Source of the DNA: Maylandia zebra
Taxonomy: Eukaryota > Chordata > Actinopteri > Cichliformes > Cichlidae
Assembly: GCF_041146795.1 (NCBI RefSeq)
Contig: NC_135174.1
Coordinates: 18,842,878 to 18,906,877 of the forward strand
Length of the DNA stretch: 64,000 nt
Reading direction: 5' to 3'
Shown here: piece by piece, positions 1 to 46,600 of the stretch
How the letters are laid out: each line of letters starts with the position of its first letter
Numbering within the stretch: position 1 is the stretch's first letter
The notes under the pieces: model-generated
Told to the model about the DNA's origin: nothing
Database searches by the model: none
The model's input: only the letters and a program-made list of their open reading frames with translations
Made by a program: the position numbers and the translations under genes

Positions 1-1809
1 TGATCCCCGCTGCCAAACGTGGGTGCAATTTTAATGACTCGCGACGTTTTTGAAGTCCACATAAAAAAGCGTCGCTCGCCGTTTGTGGCGGCGCTAGATA
101 TGACTGGGCCACGGCCGGCCATGATTGGGGGGGACACACGCCGCCGATTCGGACTCCAGGCTCTTCGATAGGATCGGTGTCATTTTCCTCTCCACGATAA
201 GACACCTTGCTGACAAGGTCCGATTAGGAGAGAAAAAATCATTATTGCTACGCCTTTCATCCACCGGGGGTTTACCGATAAACAGCTCACCCACGGCTAG
301 ATTTTCTGAGAGCAAGATGTTATGCGTTGAAGCATATATATTTAGGAAATATGGTTTCAAGTTAAAATTTTGGCAGTGTTTTTTTAATGACTGTTTTCTT
401 TTTAAATAGCTATAGAAAAACGTTTTCCACTTTAAAGCACATTTCTTTAAAAAGACCTCCTTTCTCTTTAGCTGAAAATTCAAGCTGTGAAATATTTAAG
501 TCCTGGCTCTCGGCTTTATTAATCAAACAATTATCAAATAACGTCATATTCTTTTTGAACACAATACAACATGCCGATTGTATCGGCCTACAAAAAAAGT
601 GATCTACTATGCTATACCTCAAGGAAATCCACTTTAGCAAAGTGTCCTTTTAAAAAGAGAAATGAAAAAGAGATGCTTAAAATATTAAAACTACATTGCA
701 GAACAGAGAGAATAAACTAAAATAAGAAGTAAGAAAAGATTCAGCAACATGCTAATAAGAAAAAGATTTACATTGCATTTAATGTGTGTATATACTATGC
801 TTTTTAAAAAATATATATATAAAAATCATTAAAGTACTTACTAATACAAAAAAAATCAAGTATAAAATTGGGTTGCATTTGCAAAACAAACAAACCAAAT
901 TTTCAAACTAATCTCTTTAAATGTATTAAAATTGTAGAATAATTGTCAATTTCCAAAAATACTAATTCCACTTAAATACTGATTAATTACCTATTTATTT
1001 GTAGGATTTTTATTTGTGTAAATCAGTAAAAATGTAATAAAATATTCTACATTAACAGCATGTTTTGAATGTTAAAGAATTGAATAAAATGTATTGAGGG
1101 AGAACAACAGCCTCTGTTTAATATAAAAGTTGGTGCTCATAAACGTAACCGGCTAAGTCATTTGTTAAGTGTTTGCTTATGGATTTGAGGCGACGCTTTG
1201 GTGGCCCAGCACCAAAAGAATCATCGAGTCTGATCTTTACAGGGAACAGGGAGAAATAAAGCGAGCGGGAGAGACACAGAGAAAGAGACAAAGATGGAGA
1301 GGGAGAGATAGAGAGTCGGGACAAATGTGTGTTGTGTTACTGGGCCACTCCAGCACCCATGGACTCTCAGCAAGACTCAAAGCCACACTCTGCTTCAAAC
1401 GAGAGCCATGAAGATTTTTTTTTTAATGTTTACAAAAACATATTTATTTATTTCTCGTCACTCCGTCATTTATCTATTTATTTCTCGCTGTCCCAGCACC
1501 CCTTGCTCTGCCACTGGAATCCTGTTCGATGACGCCGACGTGCTCACCCTCCCCTCTTTTGCCCCCCCCACCCCTCTTTTAATACCACTGCAGTTGAAAA
1601 TCAAACTGCTCTAAAACAAATTGATGTACTCTTTAATATAGTCGTCACATCATCACAGGGTCCTCACACGTCTGCCTTGGTGACAACTGCAGGGCTGCTT
1701 AGCTTAGCCCAGCGATGGCTGCCACTTTGTTGGTCGCTTCAATGATTTATCACAAAAAAGAGAGGGAGAGTGTGAGAGTGGGAAGCGAGACAAAAAGGGA
1801 GAGAAAGAA

Positions 1810-2120
1810 AGAAAAATCCCCTGGATCATGATTGAGTCACTGGCACCTTTGATTGACAAGGTCTAATCAGCTTATCTCCATCCTAATAAAGTTGATAGCC
1901 TGCAGTGCTGCTCTCTACCTGGCATGGCGTGAACTTTGGGCTAGGCTGGGGCCCCTGGGGGCCGTACCCCAGCCCTCTCTGCTTATCTAAACGGGGCTGA
2001 AATCAATCCCTAATGAGCTGTTTTCATTTGCAGGATTGATTACAGGCTCCTAACACCAAGAACACTCACCTAAGAAGAAGTGTCTCAGCCTCTTGCTGGC
2101 CACCTTTAGAATGCAGAGCA
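1810..2120. promoter_or_regulatory. Candidate conserved intronic enhancer (inferred)
   Basis: Non-repetitive block with a TCF/LEF motif CCTTTGAT (1846-1853), overlapping a TGATTGACA PBX-like site, and two CTTATCT GATA-like sites (1871-1877, 1982-1988). No coding frame supported. Confidence 0.3.
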
Positions 2121-5100
2121 GCAATGCTTTTGTCTGTGCTCGTCTTTGTTTCAGCGGCTCATTTTGTTGGCATTGCTAAAGTATTTGTGAAAAGCATAAG
2201 GGGGGATGAATTTTCAAAGTAAGTTTCCTTAATATTTAATGCATGATTTACTGAACTGGACACTTTAAATACTGCCTCTGGTTTGTTTTTACAGTAAACT
2301 TGTATTTATTATAAAATTACCTTTAGAATTACGCTAGATCGCTCGCCTTAGCGGTCCTTTGCAACACACAAACATGCTAACAAAATGAATTCTGCTATGA
2401 CAAGGCTACATTTCAACCTTAAACTATTTACATCCTCACAAAAGTGCAATAAAGCGCCATCAAATAATTTTAATTGCTGAGATAACACTAATTAATATTT
2501 CAGTTTTTAAATTAAGAGTTAAAATTTTACTATGTAAAGCAGAATGTATTTTTAAATATACATATATATATGTTTTATAGAGTCATATCTTTTCAGAAAC
2601 TGCTAATCAGTCTCTAACCTTTAATGAATAGAAAGGTAAGGCAACAAATCATTGCAACATGGATATGTTGCACAACATGCTATTTTCATTCTTAAACAAG
2701 CATCATGAATCATTCAAAATATCTTCAGCTTTGGCGGGAAGGACTAAAATCCAGCATGTCTTTGATTTAACAACATCTCCAAAATTTGACAAGCCTCCAC
2801 GTTTGGGCATTTCAAATGCCCCTGACTCAAATGTCTTTAAATTGGCTAACTGCATGCCCTCCCTTTTTATTTACTGCCCTCTTTAACTGGGCTAGCCTCC
2901 ATGTCTGCATGTCTCTATGCCTGGGCTTTCAAGTCAGTGCTCTTCACTAATGAAGTTCTATACTTTATTTATGAGACAAACAGAGAACCCTGTTTCTTGA
3001 GGGTGCGTGTGGTAAATAGCTCTGCATGCCCAAAGAGTCTCCTCTATATCCCTCTGAGGGCTCTCACTGCTTTTGGCAAGCCTTTGTTTCACAAAATACA
3101 CTAGAGACACTGAGAATAGAAGAAGAAAAAACTAAAATATCTATGATAAAATGATACTGTGTCAAGATTCATCTTTTCTTAGAACTAAGAGTCTTCTTTT
3201 TTCTCCTTAAATGTGACCTAGAAGCATCCTGTTTTTTTTTGTTCCTGGTCATTAAGAGAGATATTGTCGGCGGTGAAGAGAAAAGGGGGCAAAGAGTTTC
3301 TACACCATTTCTTTGTTCAGGATCTATCTCTTTGAAATATAATGTCTTTTAGTTCCACTTCCCCCATTGGTCAATTGTAGTTCTTAAGGGCTACTGTGTC
3401 ATTGTGGATGGAGAATGCAACTTTGAATTACTGCAAAATAACGATGCTAAACTGCTCTTGGTAAAAAACTAGGGCTTAGATGTCTAAGAAGAGTTGAGAT
3501 GTGTGGCAAGAGTAGCATTTACAGTATGACTAGAGAATGTCTGATTGGAGAAACACTTAATGCTCTAATTATTCTTGTTAAATATCCATGGATGCCGCAC
3601 CTGCATTTGAAAACACAAAGCTTATTCCACAACAACTGCCAATGGCATTTCATAACGCTCATGAATAAAGCCTAGTACTTGCAGGACTTGGACATTTATT
3701 TTGTTTTGTACTTGATGATGTGAAAAAAGAACAAACAACAATAAACGAAATCTTTGGTGGGCTGTAAAAGTAACCAAGTTCAACACAAATCCAGTTTCCT
3801 TAGTGTACTGTGTGACTCACTAATCTGGCAGGAGTATGGACTAAATAGTGCAAGATAATATGAAGATGTCTGGGAAGCGTTGTAATGCATCACAGTAGGA
3901 CAACAAGAGAAAATATATCATTTGAAACGGGCGAACAATCCAAAAGAAAAAAGAAATAAAAGAACTTTGGATCAGATGGTGAACTCTGTCAAACTATATT
4001 AACCGAGTAGATAAATCTGGCTTCCTAATGTTCATGCCAACACTTTTTATTAAATTTGAGAGCTTGGCAGATTAGTCTGGTAGAGAGCTGCGTATGCCGA
4101 GTGGATCTACGTTCCTTATTTAGATGTATTCTCTAGCTGACCTGGAGACATCGCCATTTCAGGTTGTGCATCTGAGCGGAGGGCTGGTATCGACAGCAGA
4201 GTAAAGGAAGAGGTCATGGATTAAAGACATGGGGCGAAGCTTCCCCACCAAACCACAAACATACCCCACAGCTGGTGTGGACCGAGCCACGTGTGTGGGA
4301 CCGAGGCAGGATAAACGGGCATTGTTCTTAGCTAGCTGCACGCACAGTGGATGAGACAGCCACTGGTGACACAGGGTCAAGGGGCATGTGGCTGACTACA
4401 GCGGAAGAAACCGCTGGACACAGGAGGTGCTCAACACTGCTAAGTCACCATACACTTCTTCACCAACAACCAAGCTGTGAGGCAAAACATCAAAACGAGT
4501 CACTGTGAAAGCTGCGGCAGGGCGGAACAAAAATCCGCCGGCTGTTGCAGAATTCGACACCATCGAGAAACTCTAATAACGTCAGAATCATCTCGGAAAT
4601 TTGAATCAACATTTTTAGGCAGAGAATGCAGATTGTATTTAGGAATTTGTGAATGCAAGTTACAGGGAACATCAAAAGCCAGTGGTCTCCGTGCAAACCT
4701 GCCTTGACTTGAATTATTAAATCTGTCGATGTCGCGCACACCAGCCGCCCTGCGATTATAGTGTAAATTGACAAACTTTTTCAAAACTACAACGGAAGCC
4801 ACAGAAAGCTGGTTGATACTTCAAGAATGAGCTTTGATATATCTCTGAGGAATACACTGCGCCTCAATAATGTGGTGACTGTCAGGAAGGAAGACAGGGA
4901 GGGGGGGGGGAAAAGAAATATGCTAACTGGTTAAATCTATTTAAGATCCCAATGAGATTTTTTCCTATTTTAAGATTAAAACCATCCTTGATAATGAGGG
5001 AAAAAAAAGGTTTGTGTGTTTTTAAGAGGATTTATTTAGAAAGTGATGTTTTTATTTTCTTTCTTGTACGCTCCTGAATTAAGAACTTCAGGAGGAATGC

Positions 5101-5202
5101 TGACATTGTTTATTTTCATAGACCCCCTATCTGTTTGTGGAGGGGAAAAAAAAAAAAAAAAAAAAAAGCACAGCACCACCCACCAAATGCACATGCATAC
5201 AT

Positions 5203-5224
5203 AACACACACACACACACACACA
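5203..5224. repeat. (AC)n microsatellite
   Basis: About 11 AC units just 3' of a 20-plus A run. Confidence 0.85.
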
Positions 5225-5568
5225 AACACATACACACTGAGCCATAGTGATGCTTGAATTTTCTTCAGGAGCAGAGCAAGGAGAAGCAGCGCCCGATCTG
5301 TCGCCTGTACACTTCTCTCACTCCCTCCCTGGCTCACCTTTGATGTGCTCCCGAAAATGTCATCAGGCGTCAAAGAAAGAGGTTTTTTTTCCCCACCGAC
5401 TCCCCTCCTTCCACCCTCCAAAAACACACGCACACACACACACACACATCCACCCACCTCGCATATGAGCAAGACAATTTGCTGTCGCTCACTCATCCTC
5501 AGCACTATCTTGAACCCCCCCACCCAACACCGCCCCACTCCTTTTCCAATTCATAACAGAATACGTAC

Positions 5569-40783
<35,215 letters not shown>

Positions 40784-41243
40784 TCTGGTAGTCGAGTTTA
40801 CAACAGGTAACTAGCTTTCTGGTTGACAGTTAGCTCAGAATAACAACAAGCCTCGAATGGAGCTTCTTCCTTGAGTCACAGTATAATGTGCTCGGTAAGG
40901 AACTTGACTTTGTTTTCACGTTTTCGACACTGAAAAAGGTTCGAAAGATGGACAGAAAATGCTAATAATTTCAGCCCGAATTTGAATACATGAATAACTC
41001 TTGTAGTTCTGTGCCGTTTCGGTGATAGACTGCTACTTGGATTAAAAGGTATCTACAAGTGGTGGAGGGTATTAGTTTCTGAGACACCATGAGGAAGGTT
41101 CCTCACTGTACACAGGAAAATTTTATGAAAAAAATAAGGAAGTGACCAGGTTGGTGATTTAAAGTGACAGCCTTTTGTTTCTATTTATTAAAAACAAAGC
41201 ATTTGTCATTTAGGTTATCTTTGTTTTCTGTTTGCCCCTCGTG
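40784..41243. promoter_or_regulatory. Divergent vti1a/zdhhc6 promoter region with candidate zdhhc6 5' exon donors
   Basis: The vti1a start codon (minus) ends at 40783 and zdhhc6 runs away on the plus strand, so this interval must hold both 5' ends or their promoter. Two plus-strand donor-like sites could end a non-coding zdhhc6 exon 1: CG|GTAAGG after 40894 and GTG|GTAAGTG after 41243. No TATA box is obvious and CpG density is only modest. Choosing between the donors needs transcript data. Confidence 0.5.
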
Positions 41244-41761
41244 GTAAGTGTTCAGCGTGCTACGTTATTAGTGTTTATGTTGGTGACTAGGCTAGCTATC
41301 TAACGATAACTGCTGAACCCACGGTGCTAACGGAAACACAATTTTAGAGCTAAAGGCATAAACTTATCACCTGTCTGTTGATTTTTTTTAAAGCGGAGTT
41401 GTCTAACGCATAGTTTTCTGTCCATTACTGTGCAGTGATGGATAGAAGACTTGCATATAAATCGTAATTATTAATCTTTTTTTTTCTGGCGAGAATTAGC
41501 TAGCTTGGTAACACAAGCTAATTAGTCAATGAAGCAAATGCTGTGGTTCTGCTTTTAGTTTGGTAATTTAATATTAATACAAATCCAGCACTGTCTACAT
41601 TAGTGTGGTATGTTTTATTGCCGTTTCTGTACGTGCTTTTAAGTCATTAGCTAAAAATGTTAGTCATGATTGTTCAGTATTTTTATTGCAACTACCGAGG
41701 AGTTGTTTCTGTTTTTTTAAAGCACGAATAACATCTTTTTCATTAGCAGTATGACATAAAT

Positions 41762-43122
41762 TGTGTTGTGAAAAAGTATTTTGCACATTTGTCACATTTA
41801 CATGTTTCAGATAATCAAACAAATTTTAACATTAGACAAAGGTAACACGAGTAAATGCAAAATGCAGTTTTTAAAGGATAATTTCATTTATTAATGGGGG
41901 GAGGGGGTATCCAAACCTACGTAGCCCTGTATGAAAAGGTAATTGCCCTCTAAAACTAATAAGTGGTTGTGTCAACCTTGACAGCAAGAACTGTAGTCAA
42001 GCATTTGTTATAGCTGTCAATCCGTCTTTCACGTTGATGTGGAGCAATTTCCGTCCACTCTTTTTTTGCATAATTGTTTTGATTCAGCCAAATTGAAGGT
42101 TTTTTGAGCATGTTTAAGATCATGCCAAAGCATCTCAATCGGATTAAAGTCCAGAATTTGACTTGGCAACTCCAAAAATGTTATTTTGGTTTATTTTTAA
42201 CCATTCAACGGTAGACTTGCAGGTGTTTCTCATGTCATTGTCCTGCTGCATAACCTAGGTGGGCTTGAGCTTCAGGACTCAAACTGAAGGTTGGACATTC
42301 TACTAGGAATTTCTTTCAGATATTAAAATTCATGGTTCCATCAGTAAGTCATTCTGGTCCTGAAGCAGCAGGACCACTACCATGTTTAGCTGTTTCTATA
42401 ATGTTCTTTTTATGAAATGCTGTGCTAGTTTTATGCCACCTGTAACAGGACAAAACCTTCCAAAAAATTAGACTTATGTCTTCTCAGTCCCCAGAAAAAT
42501 TTTCCCATAAGTCTTTTGGATCTTCAAGATGGTTTTTGTCAAATATGAGATGAGGCTTTGTGTTCTTTTTGAGCAGTTTCGACTAGGAACGCTCCCATGG
42601 ATTTTTTCCCTGATCCCTGTCTTATTGTTGAATAATGAACACTGATGTTGGAGTGTTTTGGTAGGCCGGAGACTAGGAGGTTCACCACTGCTCTTAAGTT
42701 TTCTCCATTTGTGGATAATGGTTCACTGGAGTCCCAAAGCCTTAGATGAGCTCTGTAACCCTTTCCAGACTGATAGATGGCTATGACTTTGTTTCTCACT
42801 TGTTTCTTTTTATTGTGCCATGATATGTTGATATTTTTGACATCTTTTAGACGACGTTAATTTTTGTCAGATAGTCTCTATTGAAATGATTTCTTGATTC
42901 AACAGGTCTGGCAGTAATCAGGTTGGTGAAAATGAACTCAGTTAAAAGAAAAAAAAATTCATGATTTAACAAGGTAGGCAACTATTTCTAGACAGTTTGT
43001 TTTAAAGATGGCATTTTTTTAATTTTTAAAACAAAATATAATATTAGACAATGAAAATGCACGTGTGATAAAGATGCAAAAAAAAAACAACTAAGAAATC
43101 AGTCAAATACTTTTTCACAATA
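41762..43122 (-). mobile_element. Tc1/mariner-like transposon, decayed, with terminal inverted repeats
   Basis: Both ends carry the inverted 16-mer TTGTGAAAAAGTATTT (left near 41,767; right near 43,105-43,120). Minus-strand transposase remains are in several frames: RNKVIAIYQSGKGY (about 42,760-42,799), IIHKWRK and RPTK, and the DDE-end motif DFNPIEMLWHDLK (about 42,110-42,160). Frameshifts and stops show it is dead. It lies between the vti1a/zdhhc6 promoter and the zdhhc6 coding exons. Confidence 0.8.
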
Positions 43123-43388
43123 CTTTTGCAAAACAATCCCAATTAAACAGACTTAATAAGCTTCTGAAAATTCTTTAATTATTTCAGAAAGGTCATCTAA
43201 CTGAGTATGTATAGATCCCAAATAAAAAGGTCCCTAGTTATCAGCTGTTGTTTGTTACCATAACAGAAATATTGGGACAGGTGACACATGTAACTACTGA
43301 AAAAACATTAGCTTGATGTGACTCCTGGCTCTGTCACTAATTAATTTCACTGCTTATGATTTAAAACTGCTTTCCCCCTCTCTTTCAG

Positions 43389-43661
43389 ATGGGAAACTTG
43401 AGTCCATCACAAAGACCGTGTGCTTCAGGGATTGACAAGAGAGGATGCTGCTCTCTGCCAGGACAAGAAATCGTGGGACACAGAACGCGTCAGTAGTTCA
43501 AGACTGGGCCTGTTCCTGGATACTCAGAGGACGAGAAAAAATATGTGTATCACCTCTACCCGTGACTTTGGGAGATAGCAGAGCAAAACACTAATACATC
43601 GACATTTGAAATTTCTGGAGTCCAGCAGCCAAAATACTAGAATTAAACTAGCTCTGAAAAA
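43389..43661 (+). other. zdhhc6: zdhhc6 5' UTR part of exon 2, with two upstream ORFs
   Basis: Acceptor CTCTTTCAG ends at 43388. A 35-codon upstream ORF starts on the first exon base (43389-43496, beginning [11 protein letters not shown], ending in TAG). A second of 11 codons is at 43543-43578. The first is in frame with the main start but is closed by its stop, so it cannot extend the enzyme. Confidence 0.7.
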
Positions 43662-46600
43662 ATGAACTTCCTGTCAACCTTTGTGACCTTTAAGAACCTC
43701 CATGAGGTTCGGAGATTGTGCCACTGGGGTCCAATCATAGCCTTGTCTGTCATTGCTATATGCTCCACAATGGCAATTCTAGACTCCATTATCTGGTACT
43801 GGCCTCTAGACACTACAGGGGGGAGCATTAACTTCATCATGCTCATCAACTGGACTGTCCTCATACTTTACAACTACTTCAATGCTATGTTTGTTGGACC
43901 TGGATACATTCCTCTTGGCTGGAAACCAGTAAGGATAAGTTCATATAATTTTTTAGCACACAAACATTAGCAAGCATGAACTTATTTAAATGTTATAAAT
44001 CCATATATTATCTGACACATGTGTCTATGCTGAAACAGGAAAATCAGCAGGATACCCAGTACCTACAGTTCTGCAGAGGGTGTCAAGGCTACAAGGCTCC
44101 CAGGTCCCACCACTGTCGAAAGTGTAACAGGTATTTACATTTATTATTAAATTTATTTATTAAACACAGTCAAAACGGTTCACCTGTACAAAATAGTGTG
44201 GCAGTGAATGAGAGGAGAGCTTCTCCTTTGGTTGCTGACTAAAAAGGTTTTGGGGAGTGGCAAAAAAATTCTTTGCGATGGAAAAACACTGACTTGTGAC
44301 CAAAGAAATTGGTTCAGGAACGGGGCATTACAGCTGCAAAATTACTGAGCTATTGGCAGCACACCAAACTACTATTTCAGAAGAAAACATCCCTTAAGTG
44401 CATGTTATTTCCTCTCATGCAAGTATCACTCCATTAGAGTGCTCCATACCTTAGAGCACATCATTAGTGATTGTCTATTGATGTGAAATGTCTGTTTTTG
44501 CAGTTGTATGATGATTGAAAAATGAGCTTTGACCGCAGATTATTACTCTTATGTCCTGTTACTCCTCCTCATCTCCATTCCTTCAGGTGCGTGATGAAAA
44601 TGGACCACCACTGCCCCTGGATCAACAACTGCTGTGGCCACTTGAATCACGCCTACTTCACCAGCTTCCTGCTCCTGGCTCCACTGGGTTGCTCACACGC
44701 TGCCGTTATCTTCATTATGACTATGTACACACAGCTGTATGAGAGGGTGAGCTGTCACCTGCACTGGCCCCACCATGCTTTTGATGTCCTGTTATCACAG
44801 TTCTAGGCCGAACCCCCACCAGGCTAATAAAGCTGTTTCCTCTTTCTTCACTGCAGATATCATTCGGCTGGAGTACTGTAAGGATTGACATGAGTGCTGT
44901 GCGTCAATTTCAGCCCCTCATGCCCTTCAGTGTGCCTGCCTTCGCTGCTACACTCTTTGCCTTAGGTTTGGCACTTGGCACCACTATTGCCGTTGGTATG
45001 CTTTTCGTTATACAGGTGAGTTTTTCCTAAGTTTTGCAAACTTAACAAGCTTTTGGTTAAAAAAAAAAAAAAGAGAGAGACATTTGTCTGATTATTTTAC
45101 TCATTATCCTACAAAGCCACATTACATCTTGCAAGCCATGTTTTCACTTCAAGACAAGAGCAGTGTGGAAAACATCTGGTGAAGATCTGACCAGAGAGCA
45201 TATTGTGGCGTATGTAGGCATATCAGAAATAAAACTGTGTTAGAATTCTGCAAATGCATGGATCCATACTCCTACCTATTTATTTGCAAGTAATGTAACA
45301 AAAATGGTTAACATAACATAAAGGGACAAAGAAAGACAGTGCATAGCATAAAAAAGATAAACTGCATAGCTGTAATAAATAAATGGTAACTGAATTTTTT
45401 TAAGCAAGAAAGAGTGAAACCAATTTTATAAGTTTAAAGCTTGGACATGTGTAGTATATATCCAGCTCCATTCAATACTCCAATAACAAAGCAGTTTATT
45501 TAAGGAAATATAGGCCGAGAGATTGCTGACTCTGATAATGAGTGTGTGTCCTTTTCAGATGAAAGTCATCCTTCGAAATAAGACTTCAATCGAGTCGTGG
45601 ATAGAGGAAAAGGTCAGAATGTCTCTGCTTGATTTCCCGTGACTTTGATTCCTGATAACATTTTGAGATATCAGTGTCTTTTTCTCTTGATTCACAAACG
45701 GTAATCTGGGATGTGATTTTTATATTCACTCAATACCATATCATATCATTGCAGTACTTCATATTTAAAAATGACTGAGACACACATGTTATAGTACCCT
45801 CTGACAGTACTAGAAAATGTGTTTTCTTGGTTTGCTTGTCTTTCTTTTAATAGGCCAAAGACAGAATACAGCACTACCAAACAGGGGAAGAGTTTATCTT
45901 CCCGTACGACCTCGGCAGCCGCTGGCTGAATTTTAAACAAGTCTTCACGTGGTCGGGGACACCCAGAGGCGATGGCACTGTATGGCCAGTCCATCCCAAG
46001 TGTCACCAGCACACCTTAACTGTAGGTTGAGTTGAGTAATGTAGACATTACTGATTGTGTTTTGTTTGTTACTGTTCTGTCTTAAAATTAGAAAAAAACA
46101 TGTTTTTGTTTAACTCCATAGATTCAGTGATGACTAATTAGACATTTCTTATAAAAGTTCAGTTTATAAATAAAATTTGTACCTGTTATTTCTCCTTACA
46201 CAGATTGAGCAACTGAAACAGAAAGCTGATAAACGAGTGAGAAGTGTAAGTAACCAAGTTAAAGAATAAATACTTGTGATAAGACTGTAGTTTTCAATGC
46301 ACATAACTGTTAAGTGTTGTCAGGGGTTTATTTATGCATTGCATGAATTTGGCTTATGCAGTGTGTGAAACAAGCAAAACATACAGGTCAAGAAGAGTGT
46401 ATTTTCATGCTGAAGTACTTGGGACTGATACTAAATAAACACTGAGGATCATATTTATAATCATATCATGTCAGGAAATTGATGAGCTACATCTTAGCTT
46501 GTAACAATCCAATACACCATAGAGAATGAAATTAACAGATACCTTTCTTATAGTGTAGATCTTATAATCAGTACTGTGAGATTTGTCAAAGCACTAAGAT

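Larger units (their letters stand above)
1..5568 (-). other. vti1a: vti1a intron 5 (partial)
   Basis: No further vti1a exon was recognised here. The first 320 bases are unusually CpG-rich for the region. Positions 1,810-2,120 form a non-repetitive block with TCF/LEF and GATA-like motifs. Much of the rest is AT-rich, with an (AC)n tract near 5,203-5,224 and a poly-A run near 5,145-5,166 (poly-T on the transcribed strand). All ORFs in it are short and lack recognisable similarity. Confidence 0.6.

Noticed and set aside
2048..2110. Exon-like stretch on the minus strand ending TTAG|GTGAGT
   Set aside because: It has a good donor, but the upstream acceptor is poor (CTAAAG) and the reading does not match the expected vti1a exon 6.
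43976..44242. 88-codon ORF across a zdhhc6 exon
   Set aside because: It reads through the intron on both sides; only 44039-44130 is coding, as the split Arg codon and phase show.
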